Below, in pieces: positions 49,512 through 62,744 of a stretch of 64,000 bases of DNA. The stretch comes from Bimastos eiseni (taxonomy: Eukaryota; Annelida; Clitellata; Crassiclitellata; Lumbricidae). Under the pieces are notes generated by a model. It worked only from the letters and a program-made list of their open reading frames with translations, was not told the DNA's origin and made no database searches. The stretch's first letter is position 1. Each line of letters begins with the position of its first letter. The stretch lies in the NCBI GenBank assembly GCA_959347315.1, contig OY365811.1, positions 40,442,946-40,506,945 of the forward strand, in the 5' to 3' direction. Position numbers and translations under genes: made by a program.

Positions 49512-52500
49512 GATCCTTCTCTCCGGTTTTGGCAGCTGAACTGCGTCAGGGGTATGTGGCCTTTCGGTTGTTGTGGGGAATACTTAAGATTGATTTGTAT
49601 AGGGAGTGGAAATTCGAAACTTCTCCCACTGGTTAAGCCTCCCCAGTGTAATGCATTTTCCTAATCATTTTTGAACCTAATTATAAATTGTAAAAAAGTC
49701 TTATTACTAAGTCTAACTCTTAACTGCTTATTAATAAAAATTGCCTTGTAATTAAGTCATATAAATAGTCTTTAACTTACCCCACTGAGTAAGACCTCTT
49801 AACCATTGGAATCCATTTTCCCATTCCTTTTGAACCTATTTATAAGTAAGTTACGTAATTATTCTGTGTCCATATCTAAACCCCTCGCTCTGGAACGTGC
49901 GTCCGTTGGTGTTGCGGTTGTCCCCCAGGGTTCACTCAAACTCTTTTTATACTTGCCTTAAAACTGTTCTTTTCAGCTGTGCCAGTGTCAGGAGCGTTCT
50001 CCCGAGTAGTAGCCTTGAAGGGGCGCTAGATAAATTTTCGTGGTGAATGAAGGAATTAATAAATAAATCTGACTCTAACTTTATTGCAAATAGATCTGCT
50101 GCATTCAGACAGGTATCACTTCTGCAGAAATCCTTATTCTTGACTTATCATTGCCTGCAACTTTTGGATATATTATGTGACTCTTAATTGGATAGGAATG
50201 AGCTCTCGGGCCATTCATTATGTGCAACGTTGCCTCGCGAGAAATGTTTATAATTCAGTGCTGCAAAGGTGCACTTATGCTACAATACATTACTTTTGAG
50301 AGAGAGATATATATATATAAATATATATATTTATATATATATATATATACTTTGAAATTCAATATATTTGAAGTAAAATAGAAGCCAATATATACACTTG
50401 AAGTACATTGGTTTAGAAAACTTTATATAGTACATTTTAGTTTGACATTTCTGCCCTTCATACGTTTTGAGGTGCATACACTTCTGTATGGCATTGTTAA
50501 TGGCACTGAGCAATTCTGACACACTGCTCTATGACATTGTTGATGGCATTGAGCAATTCTGACACGCGGCTGTATGACATTGTTGATGGCATTGAGCAAT
50601 TCTGACACACGGCTGTATGACATTGTTGATGGCACTGAGCAATTGTGATCTATGAACTTGCTCACAGTCCTCACACAGAGTCTGCATGATTGTGATATGA
50701 AACCTATTTAAGACCTGATGCTCTATATAACTGACTATCTACCTCCTTAAAACTTTAGAACGTTGACACTGGCTTCTATTTACAAGGCCATTGGAGCATT
50801 TTCTTTGTTTACCTGTCATGTCAAACAATAGCACTGCCTGGCTGAGATGTGCTAGTACCAGCGTGGCGAAAGCGACGGCTCCTTCGCCTGCGACCACTGA
50901 GTCCTCCAACACTGTCGAGAACTGGGATAAGGCTCACAAGATCTACTTCGGACCGGAGAGGGATCTCGTCAACTTCCCAATTCGCAAGCAGCCGCTGACT
51001 ACTCCGCCCGTGCGATTCGGATTCATCCCGGAGTCGTTCTACCAGCTCTTCTACGAGAAAACCGGAGTGACAGGTAAAGCAATGCACAATCACTTGGTGG
51101 TGCATGCTTTTTTAAATGGCATTGCTTCTACAAGAAAACTAAATCAAAGATGTTTCAAGATCCTTCACATTTGCAAGAATGATATCTATGGTTCTTTTAA
51201 GAGATGTTTTAAGGAGCTGTGTGTCTTGATGATGTTGATTATGCTCCATATAAATGCTTTCTTTCAATGCTGTCGTTTCCTTAGACAATAGATTCCGTTC
51301 AGTGGCCTTTCTATTGTTTAGTGTTATTCTGTAGAATTTGATTTATAATGGTGTGTAAAAAAAATGTTGGAAATTTTGGTAATAAATAAAATAAATATTG
51401 TCAAGCTGTTATGACTATTGGTGCAGACTGCAGATCATAAGTATTGAATGTTTTTAGTAATTTTTTTCAGCATTCGACATGCAGTGTGTTGAGTGTGATT
51501 CTGAACCTTCTGTCATATTGTATGTTATCTATTAATTTATGTTGTACCTCTCGCAGTACACACTAATCGAAGGCTCTGAACTGTGTAATGTGGTCAATAT
51601 CAGCTGCTGTCATATGATAAGATATGGCCGTCCTTTGTGGTAGCAATGAATGAGAAAATTATGATGTTGTTGCTGTTTCTAGGGCCGTACGTATTTGGTG
51701 GTGGCCTGATCACCTTCCTGTTATCAAAGGAGATTTGGATTGTTGAGCACGGTTTCACTCACTTCCTCGCTTTCTGGCTCGCCTTCTACATCATCGTCAG
51801 AAAGTACGGCAAAAGTATCGGCAGCTACCTGGACAAAACAGGCGAGGTGCGGGAGTATTTTCATTGGTCGTTGAGTAGCTATCCTGCTTGGGACGCCTTT
51901 GTGCTAGTTCAGCAAAATAACTCTTCTCCGGAAGATGTCCTATGGGTCAATGCTAGCTGTGGGTCATTAATTAATTGCTTGAAACGGTCTTGATGTTTAC
52001 AAAACTTACAGTGCAAATGATAGTCAGATAATTATTTCTTACATGAAAATTTGGAGCTTTGCATTTGGGACAAACGATTAACTGAGTCAAACGCGGCGAT
52101 CTCGTTTGACAGGTGGGGGACACCCAATGAGAGGGGTAGGAAATGTGGGGGACACATGTACAATGTTATCCATGAAATATTCTCCCTTGAAACACTATAT
52201 CTGCGAACATTCTTTTCTTGGTTCATTTTTCCCTGGACATTTCGTCTGGGGAGAATTTGTGTCATTACTTTCTTTAAATTACTCAACACTTCCACCCTAC
52301 TCATTTACAACAATTATTTTAATAAATGCCAAATTTGTGAGTATTATTGCCAGGCAAAACATCCGCTGTTTTGGGGATTCTTTGTGGCAGTTAGTTGGCA
52401 GTTGATGCCTTTTATTGGCAGCTCAAAAGTTTTTGTCATTCTTTTTAGTGCTTGTTATTCTTGTCATATTTCAAATACAAGTAACTGGCAGTTTAATTAT

Positions 52501-54525
52501 GTTCTCTGACTGTAGGGTGTTGAGGAGCGCACTTGGTTCAAACCGTTGAATGCTACAAAGAAACAGGCACAGAACATCATCGATGAATTGGAGAAATCCA
52601 TCTGGAGAGAGGAGGGACAGAAGCACCTGTTTGAATCAAAGAAGGTATTTGATAGCACTGCAACATTTGTTGCAATTCCTATTTGGCTCATAGATGGTAT
52701 TTGATAGCATTGCAGCATCTATTGCAATGTTGATTTTTTACTCAAAGAAGGTATTTGATAGCATTGCAGCATCTGTTGCAATACCTGTTTGAATCAAAGA
52801 AGGTGTTTTGCATTGCATCTGTTGTAATGCCTGTTTGACTCGAAGAAGGTATTTGATTGCATCTTTTGAAATATCTGTTTTGATTGCATCTTTTGAAATA
52901 TCGGTTTGGCTTGAAGAGGACTGTGCAATAGCCTGATTTATGTGTCTCGTACTAATTTTCAGAGGAAGAAACTGAAGCTGATTGATTGTTTGCTTCTTCT
53001 AGGAGAACGTTGATCTCCAGTTGGAAAGCGTCTACCGTCAGCGATTGGCCGAAGTTCATCAGAGCGTTAAGAAGAGACTTGTAAGTGGAATGGAAACTTG
53101 TTAGAACGGTGTCTTTTAGTGGTGACATCAAGGACTGCCGTATTAGAATATCGTGATATATTATACCTTGTTGCATTGTGCTGTCAGTTCGTTGAACTCT
53201 AACGATCGTCATGATTAACCTTCTCCATTTCTTTCCTTCCGAAGTTGCGTCCCTCGGTTTCTCCAGGTTCATTCCGGTTTTTTTCGTGTATCTCGTCCTT
53301 CCATTTTTTCGTTCTTCCTTCCTTCTCCGCACGCCAGCATCATTTCCTTTTCCAGTCCATCTCATTGCATAACATGTCCAAAGAACCCTAGCTTCCTTCT
53401 CAATGCTGTTTGTTGTAACATTTCATCATTCTCAACTCCGTGCGCACCCCATCGTTTATATATTATAGCAAGTTTATTTGACGTAGTGGAAGTAACTTTG
53501 GGCTTCTTTGTTTCAGGCCATGTTATATGAGAAATTGTGTTATAGCAAGGCATGCTGTATGATAATGAGTTTCCAGTGCACCACTCGCCTATCACAGCTC
53601 TCCATCCTTTGTGATGTTTTGCCAAAGGAAACCATGGACTAACTTGTCCTATGCAAGTGGTGTGGAACAGGCTGGCCTTTGAGCTGTGCCTACTCACTGG
53701 GTCTTCTACTGAAGAGTGTTTTATTAGAATAAAAACTAGTTTCGGGGAGGCATCATATAAATGTACAAACGGCTGAACATCAAGGTATGTATCGTTTAAA
53801 GAAACCATCCTCAGTGTTCTGTGAGGTTTGCTTTGTCGTTTTTGTCCCGTCTGCTTTTATAGACGACCAGATGTAAATTGATGGTTGGTTACGTGTAGTC
53901 TGATTGCATATTTTGGTCTACCTGTGATACAGGATTACCAGGTGGATGTGGAGACGACCCACCGTAGGCTTCAGCAGCAGCACATGGTCCAGTGGATCGT
54001 CGATGGGGTCGTTAAGGGCATCACGCCCCAGCAGGTCAGTTACTGTCCACCCCCATTGTTGTTGATATGCTGATTTAGACTGTCGATCCTGCTCCAATCT
54101 GTCATTCTGAAGTCTCTACTCATGCATGACATTGCATGTGTATGGACTTTGAGTGATCTCAGATATATCAGATATAGCTGCATTGTATTGTATTTTATAT
54201 TAAATACAGTTGTATTGTTTTGTATATTAAAAATACAGTTGTATTGTTTTGTATATTAAATACAGTTGTATTGTTTTGTTATTAAATACATATATTCAAC
54301 CATAATTTATTTTATTGATTTAGTTATTTTAAAACCATACTGCTGGATGAATCCCAGTGGAATCGATGTGTGGAAACCATATTCCACTTATTCCAGTCTT
54401 ATTGTGTCCTATGTGACTGAGGTTTTATTGAACATCGGATGTTTTTCATTTTCCAGGAGCGTGATAGTCTTGCCAAGTGCATCCAGGACTTGAAAGGCTT
54501 AGCTGCCAAAGCTGCCGCTGCCTAA
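49512..54525 (+). CDS. ATP5PB: ATP synthase F0 subunit b, mitochondrial
   Basis: Exons: 50832-51073, 51683-51846, 52516-52644, 53003-53080, 53933-54034 and 54457-54525, all in phase. A 40-nt exon at 49512-49551 fits in phase in front ([13 protein letters not shown]) but is less certain, and the ATG exon was not found. The start ([13 protein letters not shown]) looks like a mitochondrial presequence. Then come [20 protein letters not shown], the membrane hairpin [20 protein letters not shown] to [17 protein letters not shown], and a charged coiled-coil stalk ([15 protein letters not shown]... [11 protein letters not shown]... [16 protein letters not shown]). It ends [16 protein letters not shown]. 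The protein forms part of the peripheral stalk that stops F1 from turning with the rotor. Confidence 0.9.
49866..50060 (+). mobile_element. LINE 3' tail
   Basis: TCGCTCTGGAACGTGCGTCC, then CGAGTAGTAGCCTTGAAGGG, GCGCTAGATAAAT and a GAATGAAGGAATTAAT tail. Confidence 0.6.
50309..50352. repeat. (TA)n microsatellite
   Basis: Alternating TA tracts with AAATATATATATTT palindromes. Confidence 0.9.
50483..50645. repeat. Tandem repeat, unit about 54 bp
   Basis: Three or four copies of a unit containing TATGACATTGTTGATGGCA and TTGAGCAATTCTGACAC lie just upstream of the 50832 exon of ATP5PB. Confidence 0.8.
52630..52905. repeat. Tandem repeat carrying copies of an ATP5PB splice donor
   Basis: The end of exon 52516-52644 and its donor (TCAAAGAAG/GTATTTGATAG) recur in the following intron near 52696, 52751, 52803 and 52849, in units that also hold CATTGCAGCATCTGTTGCAA. 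The later units are diverged. Confidence 0.8.
53090..53560 (-). mobile_element. LINE C-terminal fragment, antisense in ATP5PB intron
   Basis: The minus-strand translation gives [32 protein letters not shown] and MTIVRVQRT, the typical C-terminal end of an RTE-type ORF2. The sequence between these parts is rearranged. Confidence 0.7.
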
Positions 54526-56840
54526 GACAAAAGAATGGAGTTGATGGATTTTAACGATAGGCACTTTGACGTTTCGCAAGGTGGTTGATGCAGGTTTCCA
54601 TTTTCAACAGAAGGATGCTCGTAGAAAACCCGAACTTTATCGGCCGTTTAGTTAAACCTGTAGCTGATTCGTGAACGTGATGAATAAATTGAGAGCTGAT
54701 AAAATGTGAATTGGAAAAAAATTTTGATGATTATTTTAGTTATGATTCAACTGAGAATTTTCTTGAATTGATATAAACTTTGGTTTAACGGGTTCGTGAA
54801 AATCTGTAGCATCTGTGCTTGAGTCAATTTCTCATTCTTCCTGATGGTTGTTCCTTTAGGGATCCCATTAGCTCAAAAGCCTATTTGTTCAAGGTATTGT
54901 AGGACCATATTTAATTTTTTACCTTATGCACTTAAAACATTCTTTGTTAGTGCTACGATTTATGCAAATAATCTTGTTGATACAGCATATGGGAGTTTAA
55001 GATAATATGTAGATAATCTGACCAACTGCAGAAGGGCAAAGATACAAGTTTGAGGTCATTGCTTTCCACAACGTGTAAATTAGTCTATAGGTGTGTGTAC
55101 GTGCACTTTGGGTCGTCTAGGTTGCGATTTAAATGATTGGGGAGCATGGTGATCTGAGAATAAAAATGGAAATAAAAGCTGCAAAAAGCCATGAATTAAA
55201 AAAGCACATGCTAGTCATAAAATTTAATCCTAGTGTGGTCAAAGTGCTACTTGTAAAGGGCATACATTGTCTAAGCATGTACATTTACACATTGGGCCTA
55301 TTTTACCGGTTGGAATAACATGTGAAACATTGTTTCAAGTGGTGGAAAGATGTGGAAGTGGGAAGTATTTCAGCATCGAACATAAGTACTCCTTACTAAG
55401 ACTACTTTGCTCAAATTAGCGGGCGTTAATGTTTAAGCCAGATTTCATAATTGATCAAATCAAAATTTGGGGGCCAGAAACTCCGTAGAGAGGCCAAATT
55501 TTCCCCAATGTGGGTGTCCACCGTATGCAACTAATATTAATTGACCATAGTCTATGCCACAATAATCCATATGCTGCTGTGATTACCTTAAAGTACAATA
55601 AGCTGACTCTTAGTTGGGCCCTACTGTATCTGTTCTTGAAACAACTAACTATATTACCAAATGCGCAGGACTATTGGGATGACGATCCTCCTTCACTAAG
55701 GGCTGAACACGCTCTTTAAGGCGTTGCTTTTCTGTTTCCGTGCTCAGAGCGATTCTGAGTTGTTATTCTTCGTAAGGCGCTATATAAATCTCAAAATGCA
55801 ATACTATCAGCTCTTCAATCGATTCATAATTTCATATTCGTTAAAATAAGAGATCCAACTGATGTGGATGCAACACAGCGAATCTAACATTACAGTAGTT
55901 TCTGATTCTGGTAGACACCGTCGTCCATCCAGTGTCTAGTACTATCACCAACTGTTTAAACATAAAAACTGGCCTGAAAACAACACCATAAGGACTTTCC
56001 CACACGGTCCAGCCAGCCTTTTTTAACCTACTTATCACAGTGTTGTGGTGATTACATGAATGCCACTTCACCCAATTAACTGGGACTGTTTGTCGATAAG
56101 AACGTCGATTCGACAGATTCCAAGTTTATTTGCCACTGAAACTCCTGCAGGTAAGTCGCGTATAGCTGCTAACTTCCTTGCCTCATTACACAAAGGGTTG
56201 CAGACCATTCTGTTCAATCGTGGTCCTTTGTAAAGTAAGAATATTTGTATTAGACTACCAGCAAGTACAAAAGAGCTTGAGGAAATGGAACTCGGGAGAG
56301 GGAAGACTGCAGGATATGGGAATGAAATTCTTGCCCAGTACCTTTTGCTATATTTCGGCACCCATGCTTACAAGAGGTAGGCCTATAAAATAATGACACC
56401 AATTTAGGCAATATTATGATGTAGCGTCTGTATCGTTAAAGTTCTCTTGGTAGAGTGAGGTGATGCGGCCTGGATCGCATGTAGTGTGGGCCGTGGGGTG
56501 ACCTTCTGGGGAGCAAGAATACCAAATCTGGCGCACCTCTGGCGAGTATTAAAACCTAAAATACGCTGTATAAATAAGCACGGCTGCAGATAATCTTAGT
56601 TCTGAAATACCGCAGAAAGAGACCTTGGCCTATATCGTGGAAACCAGACAATTTTGCAGGCACACTCTCATAGAAATCGATAGGCGAAATCACGTTTGAC
56701 GGGAGGTCTGAGATTTTCATAGAAGTGTTTACGGCTTTGAAACTGTTAATTAAAACACAATAAATCCAATTATGACATTTCCATCTAATGCATTAAGTGG
56801 GCAACCCAAAAAGGGTGAAGATTCCGGTTACATTACCCTC
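54526..56840. other. Intergenic, 3' UTR and promoter region
   Basis: No exon recognised. A LINE tail (GCGATTCTGAGTTG...AAGGCGCTATATAAATC) lies at about 55672-55795. The promoter of the mannanase gene should lie near the right edge. Confidence 0.5.
55672..55795 (+). mobile_element. LINE 3' tail
   Basis: GGCTGAACACGCTCTTTAAG, then CAGAGCGATTCTGAGTTG and GTAAGGCGCTATATAAAT. Confidence 0.6.
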
Positions 56841-57797
56841 ATGGCTTTAAATCGCATCGCATGGCTCTGCCTTACAGCAATGTATAGCGTCGTGCTTCTG
56901 GTCTTGGCGTTGGGTGGCGCCACGTGTCAGCGCTTCCTGTCGGTTCAGAACGGGCAGCTGAGTCTCAATGGAGAGAAGGTCTTCATGTCCGGAATGAACA
57001 TCGCCTGGCACTATTATGGAATGGACTTCGGCAATGGACAATATTCCTGCTGCACTGGAGCAGCCCTGGAGGACTACATTCGCCGGATCAAAGCGGAGGG
57101 AGGCAACTCATTAAGTCAGTATTAAAACGTTGACGTACGCCCTATACGTAATTTAGCCTAATCCGATGACATCAAAGCCACATCTATAGGCGGGGCCTAC
57201 ACGGCACACAACCATAATACGCCAGTAGGTCTAACACATAATATTGGCCTCTAATGCAGAAAATGTCCAGCTCCTTATTTGGGACTTCGTCTGTTTGTCT
57301 AAAACCCTGCGAAGAGCCCTATGTTATACTCTGCTGTAAGCCTAGATCCACGCCTTCCTTTCCACAGCGTCGAGGCTCTGCCATGGCCTCTGGTTGTGAG
57401 AATGTAACATGCCCTATCTCTAGGGCCATGTGGATTATGCGATTTCGCATATTTTCACATAAATTGGCGACTTTCGCAAAAAAATTTTATTGGAAAGTTT
57501 TCCAAATCAAGTTTTACAAATCATTGCATAAGGTTTGGAAATGTTGGTCAGTGTCAACTATAATTGGCTTTCTAGGCTATTATTAGCCTATATGGGCTAT
57601 ATTTTACCGACCAAACGACGTAATTTGTGATGACTTGTAGCCGTGGTTTATGCGATTTCGCATATTTTCGCATAATTTACGGAAAATTTTCGCATAATCC
57701 ACGGTGCCTACCTATCTCTTTTTTAGATTCTCTTTTTCTTGTTGCTGTGCTACCATATCTGTCGAATAAGAGATTAATAGGCATATACATACATACA

Positions 57798-57834
<37 letters not shown>

Positions 57835-60020
57835 CAATCAAAGTTCATATATATAATGCGAAATGGAATAGGGAAAGTAGTTACTGCTGTAGGCGTTGCA
57901 GAAAACAACGAAATACATAGTTGTGGAAAGCAATATTATAGCCATCGATCTATTTAGGAATCTGGCTGCACTGCGATGGTTCCTACACGCCGGCGTTCGA
58001 TTCGAACGGCTACGTAACCGGAACCGACGGCCAGAACACGATGACCTCTGACCTGTCGCAGTTCCTCGACGTCGCCTACGCTAACGATGTTCTCGTCTTC
58101 ATCGTGCTGTGGAACGGGGCCACGACCCCATACTACAGATACCTGGACCTCATCTGGGATGAGTCGAAGCTACAGACGTACATCGACCAGGCCCTGGCCC
58201 CAATGGTCAGCGCCCTCAGTGGAAAGGTGGCCCTCGGAGGATGGGAGATCATGAACGAGGTACCCCAAAGTCCTCTTTTTGTCTAGCTCTAGAACTACCA
58301 GCGCCTTGTTCTACATCATCCTCTTCGTAGTAGTAGGCCCTATTAGTAATAGCAATAGTGGTAGTAGTGGAAATAGTAGCAGTAGTCGTGGAAGTAGTAG
58401 GCCTATAGTAGTTGAAGTGGTGGAAGTAATGGAGGAAGCAGTTGTAGTTGCGATAGTAGTTGTCATTATCAACATAGTCGTCAACGCTCGTGAAAAAGCT
58501 GGTGCCCTGCGCTTGGCTTTCATGTGGCGCTTTAGAAATTTAGAGATTACGATCATCATTTTGATCGTCATAATCATCAGCATTATCATAGCCATCTTCA
58601 TAATCGTCGCCATAATCATCAACAAAAGCATCAACAACATCACCCTTACTATCATCATCATTAAGCCCAAGTTTCAAAGTTCTTAAAGTCGAGTCCAAGC
58701 CGAGGAAGAAGCACGAAGAAGCGGTTACTTACTGACCAACCTACGTGTCGTGTTCTTTATGTCTCAGCCGGAAGGCATTGTTAACGCTGGAGTATCGGAC
58801 GGTAACCAATGCTTCGACACTCAGCCCCTCGGCGGATCGGGGGCCGGATGGGCAGGTTCCGCTATCCCCATGGAGCTCCTCCAGCGATTCATTAATCGAC
58901 AGACGGCGGCCATCAAGAGGGCGGACCCGAAGGTCATTGTGACGCTGGGGTCATGGTCGGAGAGAGCCCAGACGGATGAAATGGGTTGGAGAAACTATTA
59001 CAAGGATAAGTACGTCTACTGGTATTATTTTGTTTGATTAGGCCTACGCAAATAAACTTAGGCTAGTCTATATCCGAACATAACAGAATACTATTCTGGT
59101 CTAAGCTAATCGAATCTGATCCTAAACGATTCTAAAGATTATTGGATGGTTGAATGATATCAGGTCTATACAGATCGAAGAACTGAAGGACGCGGGTTCG
59201 ATGCCCGGCGATCCGCCGACATCATAGGGCTGACTCAGCCTACGACTCACTAGAGGGCGATGGAAAAATGAGCGGCAGAAGAACGACGGATCAGCCAAGA
59301 CTGCCATACAGCAATAAAATCGACTCTCGGTTAACTTGTTATCGTGTGTACCTGCGATTTCCTGCAGTCATAGGCCTACAGCGGGTTGGCAGTTCGAAAT
59401 AGCTAACTGCATTATTATTTTCTGAATGCACACAGGAGCCTTAAATAAATAAATTAATAAATTATTCATGTAGGCCCTAATAGTCTACCGATGAATCTAC
59501 CTACCTGTGTATACACGTGAACATACAAGCATACATTAATGCATACATACACAGTCCTATCTGCCTACATTCACGTACACATGCACGCAGTTATACATAG
59601 ATTTTTGTCAGATGTACCCAGATGCATGAAAATTAAGGTGTTGATATCACTTGATCCAACAGCTGTCTAATCGACGCCGGTGGGGACAGCCAGGGCATAA
59701 TTGACCTTCAGCAGATGCACACCTACTCCTGGGAGGGTGCCTACACGAGCTCATCCCCTCTCAACGTACCCAATTCCCAGTACAACCTCAACAAGCCGAA
59801 CATTCTTGGGGAGTTCAGCCAGGATGGTGGAGACGGTCGGTCCATCACTGAGCAGTTCGACTGGGCCTATTACCAAGGCTACTGTGGGGCTTGGTCTTGG
59901 CAGGCCAACGGAGGTGGCGAAGGGTCGGATTCCTTCGCTACCCAGGCCCTCGGACTCAACCATCTGAGGGGAAGGAACGACCAGAATGCCGGAGGACGTG
60001 TCGACATTGATCTTCAGTGA
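56841..60020 (+). CDS. Secreted GH5 endo-beta-1,4-mannanase (GH5_10-like)
   Basis: Exons: 56841-57114, 57958-58259, 58768-59009 and 59663-60020. They join in phase and give 391 residues. The start at 56841 is chosen because a clear signal peptide begins there (MALNRIAWLCLTAMY... ATC); the frame is open from 56772. The mature start, FLSVQNGQLSLNGEKVFMSG, and GGNSLRIWLHCDG match the molluscan mannanase type. The acid/base Glu is about residue 192 in GGWEIMNE/PEG, at an exon junction. The nucleophile is about Glu323 in NILGEFSQDGG. HTYSWEGAY and GYCGAWSWQ complete the active-site barrel. The enzyme would cut internal bonds of mannans from algal or plant walls, probably in the gut. All catalytic residues are present. 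Confidence 0.92.
57790..57832. repeat. (TA)n microsatellite in mannanase intron
   Basis: Uninterrupted TA tract. Confidence 0.9.
58310..58670. repeat. (GTA)n-like and (ATC)n-like low-complexity run
   Basis: The left half is rich in AGTAGTGG-type triplets and the right half in CATCATC-type triplets. It lies within the second intron of the mannanase gene and gives misleading open frames on both strands. Confidence 0.75.
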
Positions 60021-60856
60021 AATGGAAATGATTACTCTTCAGTTTTAATTAAATGTAAATTCAAATATTACTGTGGTTTTATATAGATTGGGGCGTGGCT
60101 TATCTCTAGTGTCAGTCAATTGCTGACCAATCCTCTTACACCACGATGCAAATTATATTATCTGCAATACGTTCGTTTCATTAGAATTATTCAGAATGAA
60201 TTAATAGATAGATGGCCAATAACAGCACGTAATGTGTAATTTCTGAGACAACAGTAGACTAAATAACAACACCATCAACAACAACAACAAATACATTAGA
60301 ATCGGTCCATTTGTTCTCTTAGTACATGTAGGTCAACTTTCTTTAAATGAAGTGTAGGCTAACATACGTTAATCATGGGTGACGCCATGGTAATTACGGT
60401 CTATAAATTTATGTCATGCGCATTGACAATAGGCATATATCTAGAAGATAAGTTTGTATTAAGTTAGATTAATTGACGAACAATTCGTAGATACGAATTA
60501 TGAAAAGTATAAAAAATGCGTACAAGCTGCCATCGAAATTAAATGTAAATATATGCTCTATGTGAGGCCGGACAACAGATTTACAGACTATCCTAAAGAG
60601 CCTGTTCCTAAAGCAGACTTTATTTTTGCGTACCACGACTCCATCTAGCATCTTGGCTCAGCGCTGTATATAGAAACAATCGAGTGGTTTATTAGAGTTA
60701 ATGCTTCGAATATGAAAATACTATTAGTTGAGATTGTTAGCTCAATTAGCTAAATCCGCTGAGACGTCGTTTGCTTTCGCTGTCGCTGACTCGGCCACAA
60801 AGCGAGAGTCTGCTGACCGTACATCGTCACCCGCTTAAGCGAATAAGCGGATCTCG
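60021..60856. other. Intergenic between convergent mannanase and tropomyosin
   Basis: AT-rich, presumably the 3' UTRs of both genes. A (CAA)n run lies near 60270. No other feature is seen. Confidence 0.5.
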
Positions 60857-61673
60857 CTAGAAACCAGCCAACTCCGCGAAGGTAGAATCCATTTCGCCAA
60901 GGACCAGTCGGAACTTGTCTCGTTCTCCTCCAAGTTCGTCTGCAGTGAACCAATCAATCAATCAATCGATGCTTTTATTGCAACCATAGCACAAGGTACA
61001 GAACAGTGATAAGTTTACCATAAGCGATCAGGTACCAAGGAAGGCCCAAATGGACGGACCTATGATTCCGCCATAAAAGGACACACACAAAATGCTCATC
61101 AAAACATGATCGCTTTAAGTAAGAGATTTCTCAATATTTTAGGAAATGTTTGACCCATGTCCTCGTTCTTACTAAAGTATTATCACCTGTGAAGATAAAC
61201 CTAGGCCTACACTTTGAACAGCTAGTGACACTTGTTCCTGATGACGTGTTTTAGACCTACCCCCAGCATGGAATTTCATACTTTACATATTCAAATGCAG
61301 TCAGGTCATATCGATCGATGCCTGTGAATTATAATAACGGCGCAATAGAAGTCATTAGGTTAGATTAGATGTATACGATGGTTAAAGAAAACTTCTGCAC
61401 TTTATGTACTGACCTTCCAATCTGTCGACCTCTTTCTGTAGTTTCGTTACTACTCGCTCGGCCTCCATTGCTCTCGTTTCCGCCTGCAAAAGTCGTTGCG
61501 AGAAATTGAAACAATGGCTTCAAACAACCATTGATAGCTGTTGCATTTATAGGCCTACAACCGTTTATTGTTATTGCAAGCTTGACATTCAGAATAGCGG
61601 TCGAATTAGCAAAATGGTTCTTATGCGCTCATGGAAGTACTGCAGATGTAAATACTCAATCTATAGCATTAAC

Positions 61674-61739
<66 letters not shown>

Positions 61740-62713
61740 CAGTTAATCAGCACCACCACCTAATTACGTGTTGACTCACGTAATATTCAGGCCTATACAG
61801 GTTGTGTAGAATGGTACTTACATCCTGGAGTTGAGTTGATATGTTTTGAATGGAGAGCTCGTAACTTTCTTGTCTCAAAGCAGCCTACAAACAGATACAG
61901 TACAGACGTCAGAGTATCAGCACCGTTTATCCATATAAATTATCAGGTGCTATATAAAGGCACAGTCTCGATTACGATTCATAGTCTATGGGCGGCAGTA
62001 ATATATGATGTCCATACATGGCGTGGACTGCACGTCATGATCCACCTACTCCACCCCGTGGAGTAGGCGAGTAAGAGAGTCTATAAATGGAAGTGAGATT
62101 CACGAATGAGTGATAAATGAATACATATACTATAACTTAACACATGATGATGTTACTTGTCACATGTTATATTGTTATGCCATGTGACACAGTTATATGT
62201 TACATGTTGAATGTTGCCTGCTATGTACTGCTATCACTAAATATTACACGCTTTATGTCATACGTTGAATGACTGTTGCACTCTATAATTATGTTATATG
62301 TGTAATTGTGAATATATAGTGCAGTTATATATTACATGTTAATATTATATCTGCTGGCTCTATATTACCAATAGATGTTGCATGTTATGTGCAACATGTG
62401 TAACTATAACATGTCTGTTACATGTTATAGTTAAGCTGATGTCATGTGTTAGTGAAGAACACCGAGACGAACCTCTTGTTCTGCGATCTCCAGGGACCTC
62501 ATGTTGTTTCCAACAACTTTCAGCTCCTCCTCTAATTCAATAATTTTGCTTTAACAGAACAGAAATATAGCAATTAAGCTACTACAATTATTAACCGATC
62601 ACTCAATTAATTTATTAATTAATTAAAAATAATAGCAATAATAATTACAATAACGCATTCAAAAACTCTTTTGCCAATTGTTAGACCGAAGAGCTGGGCC
62701 ATTCATTTCTTTA

Positions 62714-62744
<31 letters not shown>
